This document shows positions 6,865-13,336 of a DNA stretch of 19,269 bases, piece after piece (within the stretch, counting starts at the first letter, position 1; the number at the start of each line of letters is the position of its first letter). Under the pieces are notes generated by a model that did no database searches, was not told where the DNA came from, and saw only the letters and a list, made by a program, of their open reading frames with translations. Source of the DNA: Candidatus Krumholzibacteriota bacterium (lineage in GTDB: Bacteria > Krumholzibacteriota > Krumholzibacteriia > Krumholzibacteriales > Krumholzibacteriaceae); the NCBI GenBank assembly GCA_030630165.1, contig DAOVNN010000009.1:1-19269 (forward strand). Reading direction: 5' to 3'. The position numbers and the translations under genes were made by a program.

Positions 6865-7713
6865 TTATCCTGTCTCGACGGTCTCGGCTATCTCGAACCT
6901 GCCCTTGTCATTTCTGCTGACCCGGCAGGCTGCGATCGACGGATCGTGTTCGAAGAAGAGGATCCAGTCCCCGTCAGCCGCCTCACCGAGAAGATTCCTC
7001 TTCTCCTCGAGAGTGCTGAGCGGGTAGTGGTCGTAGGCCATAATCCATGGAAGGTTGACATGGGACGAGAGCGGGATAAGATCGCCGCAATACATGACCG
7101 TCCCAGCTCCCTCGCCGAACAGCACCACCTGGTGCCCCGGCGTATGTCCGTCCGTCGGTACGACACGGACCCCGGGAATGATCTCGCACTCCCCGTCGAG
7201 CAGATTGAGCTTTCCTTCCTTCTCAATCGGCAGGAAGTTCTCGGGATAGAAACTCGCCCGGTCCTTCTCGTTCGGCCCGGCGGCCGCCTCCCACTGCCTT
7301 CTCTGCACATGATGTGTCGCATTGGGTAGCGACAGCGCCAGCTCTCCTGCCTTGTCGTAATATGTATATCCTCCGCCGTGATCGAAATGCAGGTGGGTAG
7401 CGACAGCGTCGGTGATAGAATCGGGATCGATCCCGTGATCCTCGAGTACTTTTCTCAGGGGATCGCACTCGATCTCGTAGATTTCGACCATCTTGTCGTC
7501 GAGCTTCGTTCCTGCCCCGCTGTCGACGAGGATCCTCCGCCCCCCTCCTTCAGCGTAGAGGGCTCTCATATGCATCTCGATCCTGTTCCTGTCATCGGCG
7601 GGATCGGTCTTCTGCCACAGGTTCTTCGGAACGACACCGAACATCGCGCCGCCGTCGAGCCTGAATCTGCCCGTATCGACCGCCCTTATCTCGAACTCTC
7701 CAGCTTTTATCAT
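6865..7713 (-). CDS. Metallo-beta-lactamase-fold hydrolase (AHL-lactonase-like subgroup)
   Basis: The 282-aa product has the full dinuclear metal site of MBL-fold hydrolases: H107, H109, D111 and H112 (HLHFDH), H190 (DGHTPGH), D211 (YCGDLIP) and H256 (FFEHD). The length, the long N-terminal stretch before the first motif and the closing FEHDP resemble the quorum-quenching lactonase/YtnP-like subgroup, but substrate prediction within this fold is unreliable. No signal peptide is seen, so it should act in the cytoplasm. Its ATG overlaps the YbjQ-like stop (ATGA) and its TAA is followed 5 bp later by the second sigma gene. This places a hydrolase between two sigma/anti-sigma pairs. Confidence 0.9.
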   Translation of the reverse strand: MIKAGEFEIRAVDTGRFRLDGGAMFGVVPKNLWQKTDPADDRNRIEMHMRALYAEGGGRRILVDSGAGTKLDDKMVEIYEIECDPLRKVLEDHGIDPDSITDAVATHLHFDHGGGYTYYDKAGELALSLPNATHHVQRRQWEAAAGPNEKDRASFYPENFLPIEKEGKLNLLDGECEIIPGVRVVPTDGHTPGHQVVLFGEGAGTVMYCGDLIPLSSHVNLPWIMAYDHYPLSTLEEKRNLLGEAADGDWILFFEHDPSIAACRVSRNDKGRFEIAETVETG

Positions 7714-8030
7714 TCGTCCTCCACTACTACGCCCGTGCCGTATGCGAGAAGCTCCGCCGCGCCTTCCATCATCGAGTTGGTCGTGAACCTCAGGCAGACC
7801 ACCGCGTTGGCCCCCTTCGCCTCGGCCTCGGCAAGCATCCTGTCGAGCGACTGCTCGCGCGATTCAGCGACCATCTTCGTGTACTCGACTATCTCTCCGC
7901 CGGCGATGTTACGCAGGCCGGCAAGTATGTCCCGTCCGATATGCCTCGCCCTGATCGTGTTACCCCTGACCAGGCCGACTACCTTCACTATCTTTTTCCC
8001 CGGTATCGCATCCGTAGTCGTGATCATCAT
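7710..8030 (-). CDS. YbjQ/UPF0145 family protein
   Basis: From ATG 8030 the protein is 106 aa, the usual length of the YbjQ (putative heavy-metal-binding domain, UPF0145) family. Typical parts are MITTTDAIPGKKIVKVVGLVRGNT, the DILAGLRNIAGGEI core, and the RMLAEAEAKGANAVVCLRF helix-strand. The family forms pentameric rings. Its function is unknown, and the metal-binding label is historical. I prefer ATG 8030 because GGGGAG lies about eight bases upstream. An in-frame GTG at 8039 is too close to that site. It is 28 bp from the anti-sigma stop and overlaps the MBL gene by 4 bp. Confidence 0.87.
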   Translation of the reverse strand: MMITTTDAIPGKKIVKVVGLVRGNTIRARHIGRDILAGLRNIAGGEIVEYTKMVAESREQSLDRMLAEAEAKGANAVVCLRFTTNSMMEGAAELLAYGTGVVVEDE

Positions 8031-8058
8031 GTCGATCACTCCCCTTTCAAGGTTCCGC

Positions 8059-8493
8059 TTATCTCTCGATGTCTTTGTACCGATCAGTCTTATACTGGTG
8101 CAATCGTTCCCTGATGACCGATATCAGCAGCATGACGAATCCGGCGGCGACGATCACGGCAACGACCTTGACGAAGGTTATCTCGCCGAAGTCAGTTACG
8201 CCCCTCCAGAGGGCGTAAAGTATAATCAGCGCCGCACCGGCGATCATCAGCAGCCATCCAGTCTTCCGCTCGAGCCTCCTGAAGAGCTTCTTCCAGTACG
8301 CTTCCCAGAAATCATCCTGCGGATCGCGGATCTTCATCATGCCGGTCAGCCTCTCGACACTGCCGAGCTCGTTCATTGCCTGCCTGCACTCACCGCACGC
8401 GGAGAGATGCTCCTCGAAGGCGGCCCTCTCGTCGTCGGACATCTCGCCGTCGAGGTATCTCATGCCGTCGGTCTCAATCCTGTTGCAGCTCAC
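8059..8493 (-). CDS. Zinc-finger-type (ZAS) membrane anti-sigma factor
   Basis: The 144-aa product starts with an anti-sigma ZAS domain: C3, then H29-x3-C33-x2-C36 (EEHLSACGECR). An amphipathic helix follows, then two hydrophobic segments (about 77-97, LLMIAGAALIILYALW, and about 109-128, VVAVIVAAGFVMLLISVI). It should hold the preceding ECF sigma inactive at the membrane and release it on a signal, classically redox or envelope stress. The start is GTG at 8493, overlapping the sigma stop (GTGA), which is the usual coupling of a sigma and its anti-sigma. GGGGA lies about nine bases upstream. Confidence 0.87.
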   Translation of the reverse strand: MSCNRIETDGMRYLDGEMSDDERAAFEEHLSACGECRQAMNELGSVERLTGMMKIRDPQDDFWEAYWKKLFRRLERKTGWLLMIAGAALIILYALWRGVTDFGEITFVKVVAVIVAAGFVMLLISVIRERLHQYKTDRYKDIER

Positions 8494-9085
8494 GGCTGAT
8501 CATCCCCTTCCCTGTACAGGTCCCTGCAGATATCCTTCAGTTTCCCGTACAGCGATTTACGGGCATAGTACAGGCGGGACATCACGGTCCCTTCCGATAT
8601 GCCGAGAGTCTCGGCTATCTCCTTGTACGAAAGCTCCTGGAACGATCTGAGGACGATTATCTCCCTGTGTTCGGGAGTAAGATCCTGGATCGCCTGCCAG
8701 AGTGCTTCGGCCCGCTCCTTTCTCATCACACCCTTTTCGGGGGATTCGGACCGGCCGGGCTTCTCGATCAATACGTCGATCGAGACTTCCCTTCTGCCGG
8801 CTTTCTTCCTGAGGAAATTGAGACATCTATTCCTCAGGATACGGTAAAACCAGGGGAAGAAGGGACGTTCGACATCGAATGTGGCTCTTGCTCTGTGCGC
8901 TGCCATGAACGCCTCCTGCGAGAGATCACGAGCGTCCTCGGCATTTTTCCGGCAATGCCGACGGCGACTGCGTAGGCACGCCTCATGGCGGTCCTTACGA
9001 CCTCTTCAAACGCCTTGACACTGCCTTCTTTCCAGGCCTGCAGTGTCTCCTTCGAAATGTCAGTCGTCCCGTCCGATACCATCAT
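8490..9085 (-). CDS. ECF-type sigma-70 factor, reading frame interrupted by a frameshift
   Basis: Two overlapping reading frames are the halves of one ECF sigma factor. From ATG 9085 the first frame encodes the N-terminus (LQAWKEGSVKAFEEVV, AYAVAVGIAGK). From about 8945 the second frame continues with region 2 (NAEDARDLSQEAFMAAHRA, FFPWFYRILRNRCLNFLRKK) and region 4 (LTPEHREIIVLRSFQELSYK, IAETLGISEGTVMSRLYYARKSL). A single -1 step at the AAAAA run (8944-8948) joins them into a normal 198-aa protein. The second frame has no good start of its own, since its first ATG falls inside region 2. Explanations are an assembly or sequencing error (one A missing), a real disrupting mutation, or recoding. 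Downstream it overlaps its anti-sigma gene (GTGA). GGAG (complement of 9097-9100) is 11 bases before the ATG. Confidence 0.8.
8944..8948 (-). other. A5 homopolymer at the sigma-factor frameshift
   Basis: On the minus strand the sequence around the break reads GGA AAA ATG in the N-terminal frame. Re-reading one base back gives GGA AAA AAT GCC GAG, which joins exactly to the C-terminal frame. It is not a full X-XXY-YYZ slippery heptamer, although the A-run permits tRNA-Lys re-pairing. Confidence 0.75.
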
Positions 9086-9116
9086 GAGTCATACAACTCC
9101 GGCAATAGAGATATTC

Positions 9117-9145
9117 ATATAAATTTGCACCCTGAAAGGGTGCAA
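9117..9145 (-). promoter_or_regulatory. Putative promoter of the sigma/anti-sigma block, overlapped by an inverted repeat
   Basis: On the minus strand TTGCAC (complement of 9140-9145) and TTATAT (complement of 9117-9122; TATATG is one base over) are 17 bp apart, upstream of the sigma start at 9085. The spacer is almost exactly the loop and right arm of a long inverted repeat, an arrangement typical of an operator. The hexamer matches are modest. Confidence 0.35.
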
Positions 9146-9147
9146 AT
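9123..9147. repeat. Perfect 11-bp-arm inverted repeat (operator or hairpin)
   Basis: ATTTGCACCCT (9123-9133) and AGGGTGCAAAT (9137-9147) are perfect reverse complements separated by GAA. It lies in the spacer between the DUF4870 gene and the frameshifted sigma gene, overlapping the putative promoter. As RNA from the minus strand it would be a stable hairpin followed only by a short TTATAT, so it could also be a weak terminator for the DUF4870 gene. Confidence 0.75.
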
Positions 9148-9158
9148 AATATAATCCG

Positions 9159-9180
9159 TCCATTTCCACCGGTAAATGGA
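9159..9180. repeat. Second inverted repeat upstream of the sigma gene
   Basis: TCCATTT (9159-9165) and AAATGGA (9174-9180) are perfect reverse complements around an ACCGGT palindrome (9168-9173). It lies 11 bp from the larger inverted repeat. It has no T-tract, so a protein-binding site is more plausible than a terminator. Confidence 0.5.
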
Positions 9181-9207
9181 ATAATCACGCCTGCGGAACC
9201 TGACTTG

Positions 9208-9639
9208 TTATACCCGAGGACCTTCCTCCCCGTCGTCGGCCGCCGGCCTTTCCTCCCCGGGTGACGCCTCAGGCGCCGGCTCGGGCTTTTCCTCGACACT
9301 GGCGGAATCTTTCTCCCCGAACACCTGTTTTCTCGCTATCGCACCGAGATACGGTATCTCGAACTCCTTGTTTGTCCATGCCTGGTACATCAGGAATATC
9401 CACACGGCTATAAACACGATCGAAAACAACACGTTGATCACAGGGATCCAGCCGATCAGCGCCGCCAGGATCATCACGCAGACCCAGAACACGATCGACT
9501 GGGCCGCATGAAACCTCACGAGGCGGTCCTCCTTCTCGACGGCGAGCATCACGAGCCCGCCGAGGAAAGGAAAGAAATATGACGCCGCAGCCGCGATGCC
9601 GGGCGGTATCGCAGTGGTATGCTTCTTTTCGTCTTCCAT
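9208..9639 (-). CDS. DUF4870 / Tic20-like small membrane protein
   Basis: The 143-aa product has three hydrophobic segments: about 14-34 (AAAASYFFPFLGGLVMLAV), 44-64 (SIVFWVCVMILAALIGW) and 66-90 (VINVLFSIVFIAVWIFLMYQAW). The conserved RFHAAQSIVFW motif marks the DUF4870/Tic20-like family. A Pro/Glu-rich, acidic, probably disordered tail (residues 110-143, EEKPEPAPEASPGEE) follows. Its function is unknown. An ATG at 9639 preceded by GGAGG eight bases upstream supports the start. It lies 44 bp after the DUF4097 gene on the same strand, so it probably ends the long minus-strand transcript that begins near 13295. Confidence 0.82.
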   Translation of the reverse strand: MEDEKKHTTAIPPGIAAAASYFFPFLGGLVMLAVEKEDRLVRFHAAQSIVFWVCVMILAALIGWIPVINVLFSIVFIAVWIFLMYQAWTNKEFEIPYLGAIARKQVFGEKDSASVEEKPEPAPEASPGEERPAADDGEEGPRV

Positions 9640-9683
9640 GTCAACAACCTCCGCATGAAGCGCCCTGGAACGGGCATGTCAAT

Positions 9684-10472
9684 TCACAACTCTTTTATTG
9701 TAACATCACCATTCGCCGACTCCAGCAATATTTTCCCGTCACCGCCTCCCAGCACTCCCTCTAGAATCTTTCTCTTCTGTTTATCGATATCCGTCATATC
9801 GAGCCCGACCCTTACCCTGCCGACGCGAGTCTTCGCACTGAGCATCGCACTCGTCTCAGCCGGGATACCGAGCGACAGATCCCCGTTGCCGGTCTTGAGC
9901 CGAAGCTTCCCGCCCGCGGGGAGAAATGCGAGTTCGCATCCGATGTCGCCGCTGCCGGTCTTCAGGACGCCTTCGCCGCCTCTTGAGAGCATGTCGATCG
10001 AGCCGCGTTCGCTGACGACGCGGAAAGTGCCCCCGACCTGTACAACGGCGATATCGCCGCTGACCGACCGTACATCGAGATCGGTAGTATATGGGACCCG
10101 GATCGAATAATCAATCCAGACGGCGGTATTACCCTCTCCTGACATACTGTCCTTCCTGTATTCAGGTACGTGCGCCTTTATCGATATGTTTCCCGGTTCC
10201 TGGCATACCTCGAACTCGATCTTACCGTAAATCTTCTGCGCCTTGTTCTTGCTGGCAGCTCGTATCCTGATACGAGCCGATATCTCTATCTCATCGCGGT
10301 CCCAGCCGATCACCTCGATCGAACCCCGCACGTTTTTAACGGTGAACCGGACGCGGCCCTCAACTGCCAGGTCCCAGTCCCTGTGCTCGATGAGCCTGTA
10401 CGCACCGGCCGTGTCCGCGTTGGCAACGAGCACCAGAAAGATGATTATTATCGCGGCTGCCGGTCGTCTCAC
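9684..10472 (-). CDS. Secreted DUF4097 family beta-strand-repeat protein
   Basis: This 262-aa protein has an N-terminal signal peptide (MRRPAAAIIIIFLVLVANADTAGA). Repeating short beta units of the DUF4097/YvlB type follow: VKNVRGSIEVIGWD, VRSVSGDIAVVQVGG, VVSERGSIDMLSRGG, LKTGSGDIGCELAF, LKTGNGDLSLGIP and LESANGDVTIKEL. Such proteins are predicted right-handed beta-helix or adhesin-like envelope proteins, often encoded near envelope-stress regulators. No enzymatic residues are visible. The start is GTG at 10472, overlapping the stop of the FBP aldolase/phosphatase gene (GTGA), so it is translationally coupled to a cytoplasmic sugar enzyme, which is an odd pairing. Confidence 0.82.
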   Translation of the reverse strand: MRRPAAAIIIIFLVLVANADTAGAYRLIEHRDWDLAVEGRVRFTVKNVRGSIEVIGWDRDEIEISARIRIRAASKNKAQKIYGKIEFEVCQEPGNISIKAHVPEYRKDSMSGEGNTAVWIDYSIRVPYTTDLDVRSVSGDIAVVQVGGTFRVVSERGSIDMLSRGGEGVLKTGSGDIGCELAFLPAGGKLRLKTGNGDLSLGIPAETSAMLSAKTRVGRVRVGLDMTDIDKQKRKILEGVLGGGDGKILLESANGDVTIKEL

Positions 10473-11572
10473 TTCTTTCTCACCTCGAATTTCCTGTCGA
10501 TCCTCTCGAGCCTCTCCACAATGCCGCCGTACTCTAGTTCGTCGTATCCGAGCATCGCCGGCCCTGAGAATCCCTGGTCACGCATGTCGATTGCCTTCCG
10601 TGAGACCTTGTCACGGACGTGGTCCCAGAAGGGGTGATCGAATACATCTGCCGGCTCGGTGAACCTTCCATCGTGCACGCAGAACGCCGCGCAGCTCACC
10701 ACGGTCGGCCCGTCGAAATACGAGATCGTCCCGTTCTGCCTTACCGGCATCAGTGGCCCGCTGTGGCTCCCCCTCATGAAACCGGCGACGTAGTGGCCCT
10801 TGACATATGGCGCCAGCACCTCTCCGGTCGCGGGAAACTCACCCTGCACTCGGACGAGCATCACCGGATCGTCCTTCCCCGTGTATTTTCCGGCAATGTT
10901 GTGAAGCCTGGTAGTGCTCACAGCGGCTGTTACCTCGCCGCTCCCGCGCGAGAAGATCTTCTCGACGACGAATCTCTGGTTGTCACGGAGCAGCGCGGCG
11001 ATATCGTAGATGTCCTCCGGAGCCTCAAGAGATATGACCCTGTCCCCATCGACGTATGAGACGTCCATTATGTCGAACCTGAAACCATCTTTCATCTTGG
11101 GGCTGAGTATCAGGCCGCTGTTGTACATCGGATCGGTGAACGCCAGGTAGGCCGGGAGGTTGTAGGCGCCCGGATCGGTCTTGTCGGCTGCGAAGAAGAG
11201 AAAAGGCTCGTTGGGCCGTTCCTCGAATTCCATCTCGGCGACCGCCGGCCCCATGCCTTTGACGTTGCCGCTGAACGCGTCTTTCAGCAGGTCCTGCCCG
11301 GCACCGTAGAGCCCCATCTCCCTGGCCAGCTCGGTACCGGCAATGAAGGCGTCCCAGGCGAGTTTGTGGATCTCGGAGTCTCCCTCACCCCTGCTGTGGC
11401 TCATCAGAATGGCGATATCGTCTCCGGTAGAACTGATGAAATAATCGAGGATCAGTTTCGTGCCGTTGTCCCTGATAAAGTCGGTCACTCTCGACTTGAG
11501 GCGCTCCCCGGGCTTGATATGACCCCCTATCGATCCTATATCGGCTTTGATTACCGAAAGGGTGATCTTCAT
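10469..11572 (-). CDS. fbp: Bifunctional fructose-1,6-bisphosphate aldolase/phosphatase (archaeal-type FBPA/P)
   Basis: This 367-aa cytoplasmic enzyme makes fructose 6-phosphate from triose phosphates in one protein, a committing step of gluconeogenesis. It matches the FBPA/P (class V FBPase) family end to end: VIKADIGSIGGH, DYFISSTGDDIAILMSH, GLYGAGQDLLKDAFSGNVKGMGP, FFAADKTDPGAYNLP, GFMRGSHSGPLMPV. Active-site residues are present: the Schiff-base lysine K233 and Y230 (GKYTGKDDP) and Y348 (LEYGG), one off or equal to the Sulfolobus/Thermoproteus numbering. Multiple Asp/Glu Mg ligands are intact. GGAGG upstream supports the ATG. The enzyme is typical of archaea and some deep-branching, often autotrophic or thermophilic bacteria. 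Confidence 0.93.
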   Translation of the reverse strand: MKITLSVIKADIGSIGGHIKPGERLKSRVTDFIRDNGTKLILDYFISSTGDDIAILMSHSRGEGDSEIHKLAWDAFIAGTELAREMGLYGAGQDLLKDAFSGNVKGMGPAVAEMEFEERPNEPFLFFAADKTDPGAYNLPAYLAFTDPMYNSGLILSPKMKDGFRFDIMDVSYVDGDRVISLEAPEDIYDIAALLRDNQRFVVEKIFSRGSGEVTAAVSTTRLHNIAGKYTGKDDPVMLVRVQGEFPATGEVLAPYVKGHYVAGFMRGSHSGPLMPVRQNGTISYFDGPTVVSCAAFCVHDGRFTEPADVFDHPFWDHVRDKVSRKAIDMRDQGFSGPAMLGYDELEYGGIVERLERIDRKFEVRKK

Positions 11573-11627
11573 GGTCCCCTCCTCCTTCCGGGCACGGATC
11601 GATCCCGGGCGGGCGGATCTGCCTTCA

Positions 11628-12389
11628 TCAGACTTCGATGATCAGACCGTCCCTGCCGGTCGTCACCTTGCCCTTGAATCTTCTCCTCACTTCGGCGGCC
11701 GGATCGGTCTCGCCGAAAAACGGGTACATATGCACCAGAAGCACTTCGCCTGCCCCTGCCGATGCGGCCATCTCCCCTACCATCGCGGGGGTCATGTGCC
11801 CTTCGGCAGGCGATTCGTCCGGGAAAGAGCACTCGGAAACGAGCAGATCGGCGCCCGACGCGAATTGCGCGAGCCGTTCGGAATACGACGTATCTCCCGT
11901 ATAGACGATGCTCCTGCCGGACAAATCGATCCTGTACGCCAGGGCTGGCCTCCCGCCGTGATCAGCTTGACCGGCGGTGATCAGCATATCCCCGATATCG
12001 ATCTCGTATCCCGGCTCCATCGGAACGAGATTGAGCATATCATCGCCGGGCACGATGCCGCCGTACAGACCGCCCCATCCCGAAACGAAATCTTCCAGGC
12101 CCTCCGGCCCGTATATCACGATCCAGTGCCGCCCGGTCACGGCCGTATCATTCTTGATCGCTGAAAAGAGCCTGCCCAGGTCGAGAGTATGATCGGGATG
12201 GAAGTGGGTCAGCAGGATCCTGTGTATGTCCCTGTACGACCTCCCCGTCTCCTCAATAGACTGCAGGGCTCCGGGGCCGCAGTCGAGCAGTATATCCTCG
12301 CCTCCACCCTCCAGGAGGAGCGACGTGGCTCGCCTGACCTGCGACGGCACTATCGTGCCCGATCCCAGAACTGTCAGCCGCAGGGCCAT
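11628..12389 (-). CDS. MBL-fold metallo-hydrolase, RNase Z-like
   Basis: The 253-aa product carries the RNase Z/ElaC-type MBL fold. It has LTVLGSGTIVPS at the N-terminus, H62, H64, D66 and H67 in THFHPDH, H144 (ADHGG), D166 in VYTGDTSYSE, H199 in GHMTP and H221 in LLVHMYP. Together these form a complete dinuclear site. It lacks an obvious long exosite arm, so it may be one of the many RNase Z-like phosphodiesterases that do not process tRNA. Its ATG overlaps the preceding stop by one base (TAATG), coupling it to the SAM-hydrolase-family gene. The FBP gene follows after 55 bp. Confidence 0.87.
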   Translation of the reverse strand: MALRLTVLGSGTIVPSQVRRATSLLLEGGGEDILLDCGPGALQSIEETGRSYRDIHRILLTHFHPDHTLDLGRLFSAIKNDTAVTGRHWIVIYGPEGLEDFVSGWGGLYGGIVPGDDMLNLVPMEPGYEIDIGDMLITAGQADHGGRPALAYRIDLSGRSIVYTGDTSYSERLAQFASGADLLVSECSFPDESPAEGHMTPAMVGEMAASAGAGEVLLVHMYPFFGETDPAAEVRRRFKGKVTTGRDGLIIEV

Positions 12390-13240
12390 TACTTCCTTTT
12401 GGGGCTACCGGCGGGGCCGGATACGAATACTTCGAGAGATTTCTTCTCCGTCAGACCGAGCAGATTGAATGCGTTCCCCATGTTGACCGCCAGTTCGAGG
12501 TATCCCCAGGAATCGAAGAGCGCCATCAGTTTCCCGAGCTTGCCCTGCTCGTAATACCTCTTCACACCCTTGATCCGCCTCTTTCCGATACGGACGATCA
12601 CATCGTCCCAGTCGGTCTTCTTGCCGAACTCATCCAACAGGTACTGCTCCCTGATATTCGTGATTATATTCCCGAATGTATCGACATAAACCGCTCTTCC
12701 CGAGACCTCGCCCTTCTTGTTGATATGCGGCTTCAGCGCGGGGACTGTCAAGACCGAGTCGACCGTTTTACCCATCTCGGAGGGCTCGATTCCGAGCGTG
12801 AGATGGGTCGCTATCGGAGCGAAGATATCCCTGCCGAGAAAGGTCCTGCCGTGAAGCGGCAGGGTGTACTTCCCCGGTTTGACCGCGTAGACCTTCCTGG
12901 CGATCCCTTTCTCAAAAATGCAGCTCAGTATGCCGTTGTCAGGACCTACAAAATAATACTTGTCCGTCTCGACGATGAGATTGCGCCTGTCGCCCCCGAC
13001 GCCGGGATCGACAACACAGAGAAAAACCGTCCCGGGAGGAAAATATTCAAAGCTGTTTCCGAGCACGAAGCTTCCCTCTCGCACATCCTGGCTCGAGACA
13101 TCGTGACAGAGATCCATGATCCTCACATCGGGATTGATGCCGAGGATCACGCCCTTCATGACGCCGAGATACCAGTTGTGCCAGCTGAAATCCGTAAGAA
13201 GCGCTATGATGTTGGAATGAACCTTCTTCTTGACATTCAT
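12389..13240 (-). CDS. SAM-hydroxide adenosyltransferase family protein (DUF62), triad His replaced by Leu
   Basis: This 283-aa protein fits the SAM hydrolase/halogenase (DUF62, S-adenosyl-L-methionine hydroxide adenosyltransferase) family. The N-terminal domain has LLTDFSWHNWYLGVMKG, VDPGVGGDRRNLIVE (D78 and R85 of the D-R-H triad) and GPDNGIL. The C-terminal domain is after about residue 185 (YVDTFGNIITNI, YLELAVNMGNAFNLLGL). Family members hydrolyse SAM to adenosine and methionine. Here the TFHGRDIFAP motif reads TFLGRDIFAP, with Leu135 where the triad histidine is expected. From memory of the family this may abolish or alter catalysis. An ATG with AAAGGTG ten bases upstream and a TATAAT promoter support the start. 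Confidence 0.88.
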   Translation of the reverse strand: MNVKKKVHSNIIALLTDFSWHNWYLGVMKGVILGINPDVRIMDLCHDVSSQDVREGSFVLGNSFEYFPPGTVFLCVVDPGVGGDRRNLIVETDKYYFVGPDNGILSCIFEKGIARKVYAVKPGKYTLPLHGRTFLGRDIFAPIATHLTLGIEPSEMGKTVDSVLTVPALKPHINKKGEVSGRAVYVDTFGNIITNIREQYLLDEFGKKTDWDDVIVRIGKRRIKGVKRYYEQGKLGKLMALFDSWGYLELAVNMGNAFNLLGLTEKKSLEVFVSGPAGSPKRK

Positions 13241-13301
13241 ATTGACAGGCCACCTTTCAAGGGTACAGTCGCGCCCTTCCGCGGCGGCACCCTCTATAAG
13301 A

Positions 13302-13330
13302 ATTATAATCGAGGTTTCTCTGTATGGGAA
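13302..13330 (-). promoter_or_regulatory. Sigma-70-type promoter for the SAM-hydrolase/MBL/FBP operon
   Basis: On the minus strand a perfect TATAAT (complement of 13302-13307) lies 17 bp from TTCCCA (complement of 13325-13330). Transcription would start near 13295, giving a roughly 55-base leader. The -35 starts inside the 3' flank of the TPR gene, whose stop is at 13337. Confidence 0.6.
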
Positions 13331-13336
13331 TGCTTT

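Noticed and set aside
7378..8499. Long plus-strand open frame opposite the MBL, YbjQ and anti-sigma genes
   Set aside because: The opposite-strand genes have intact catalytic and zinc motifs. This frame is their GC-driven shadow.
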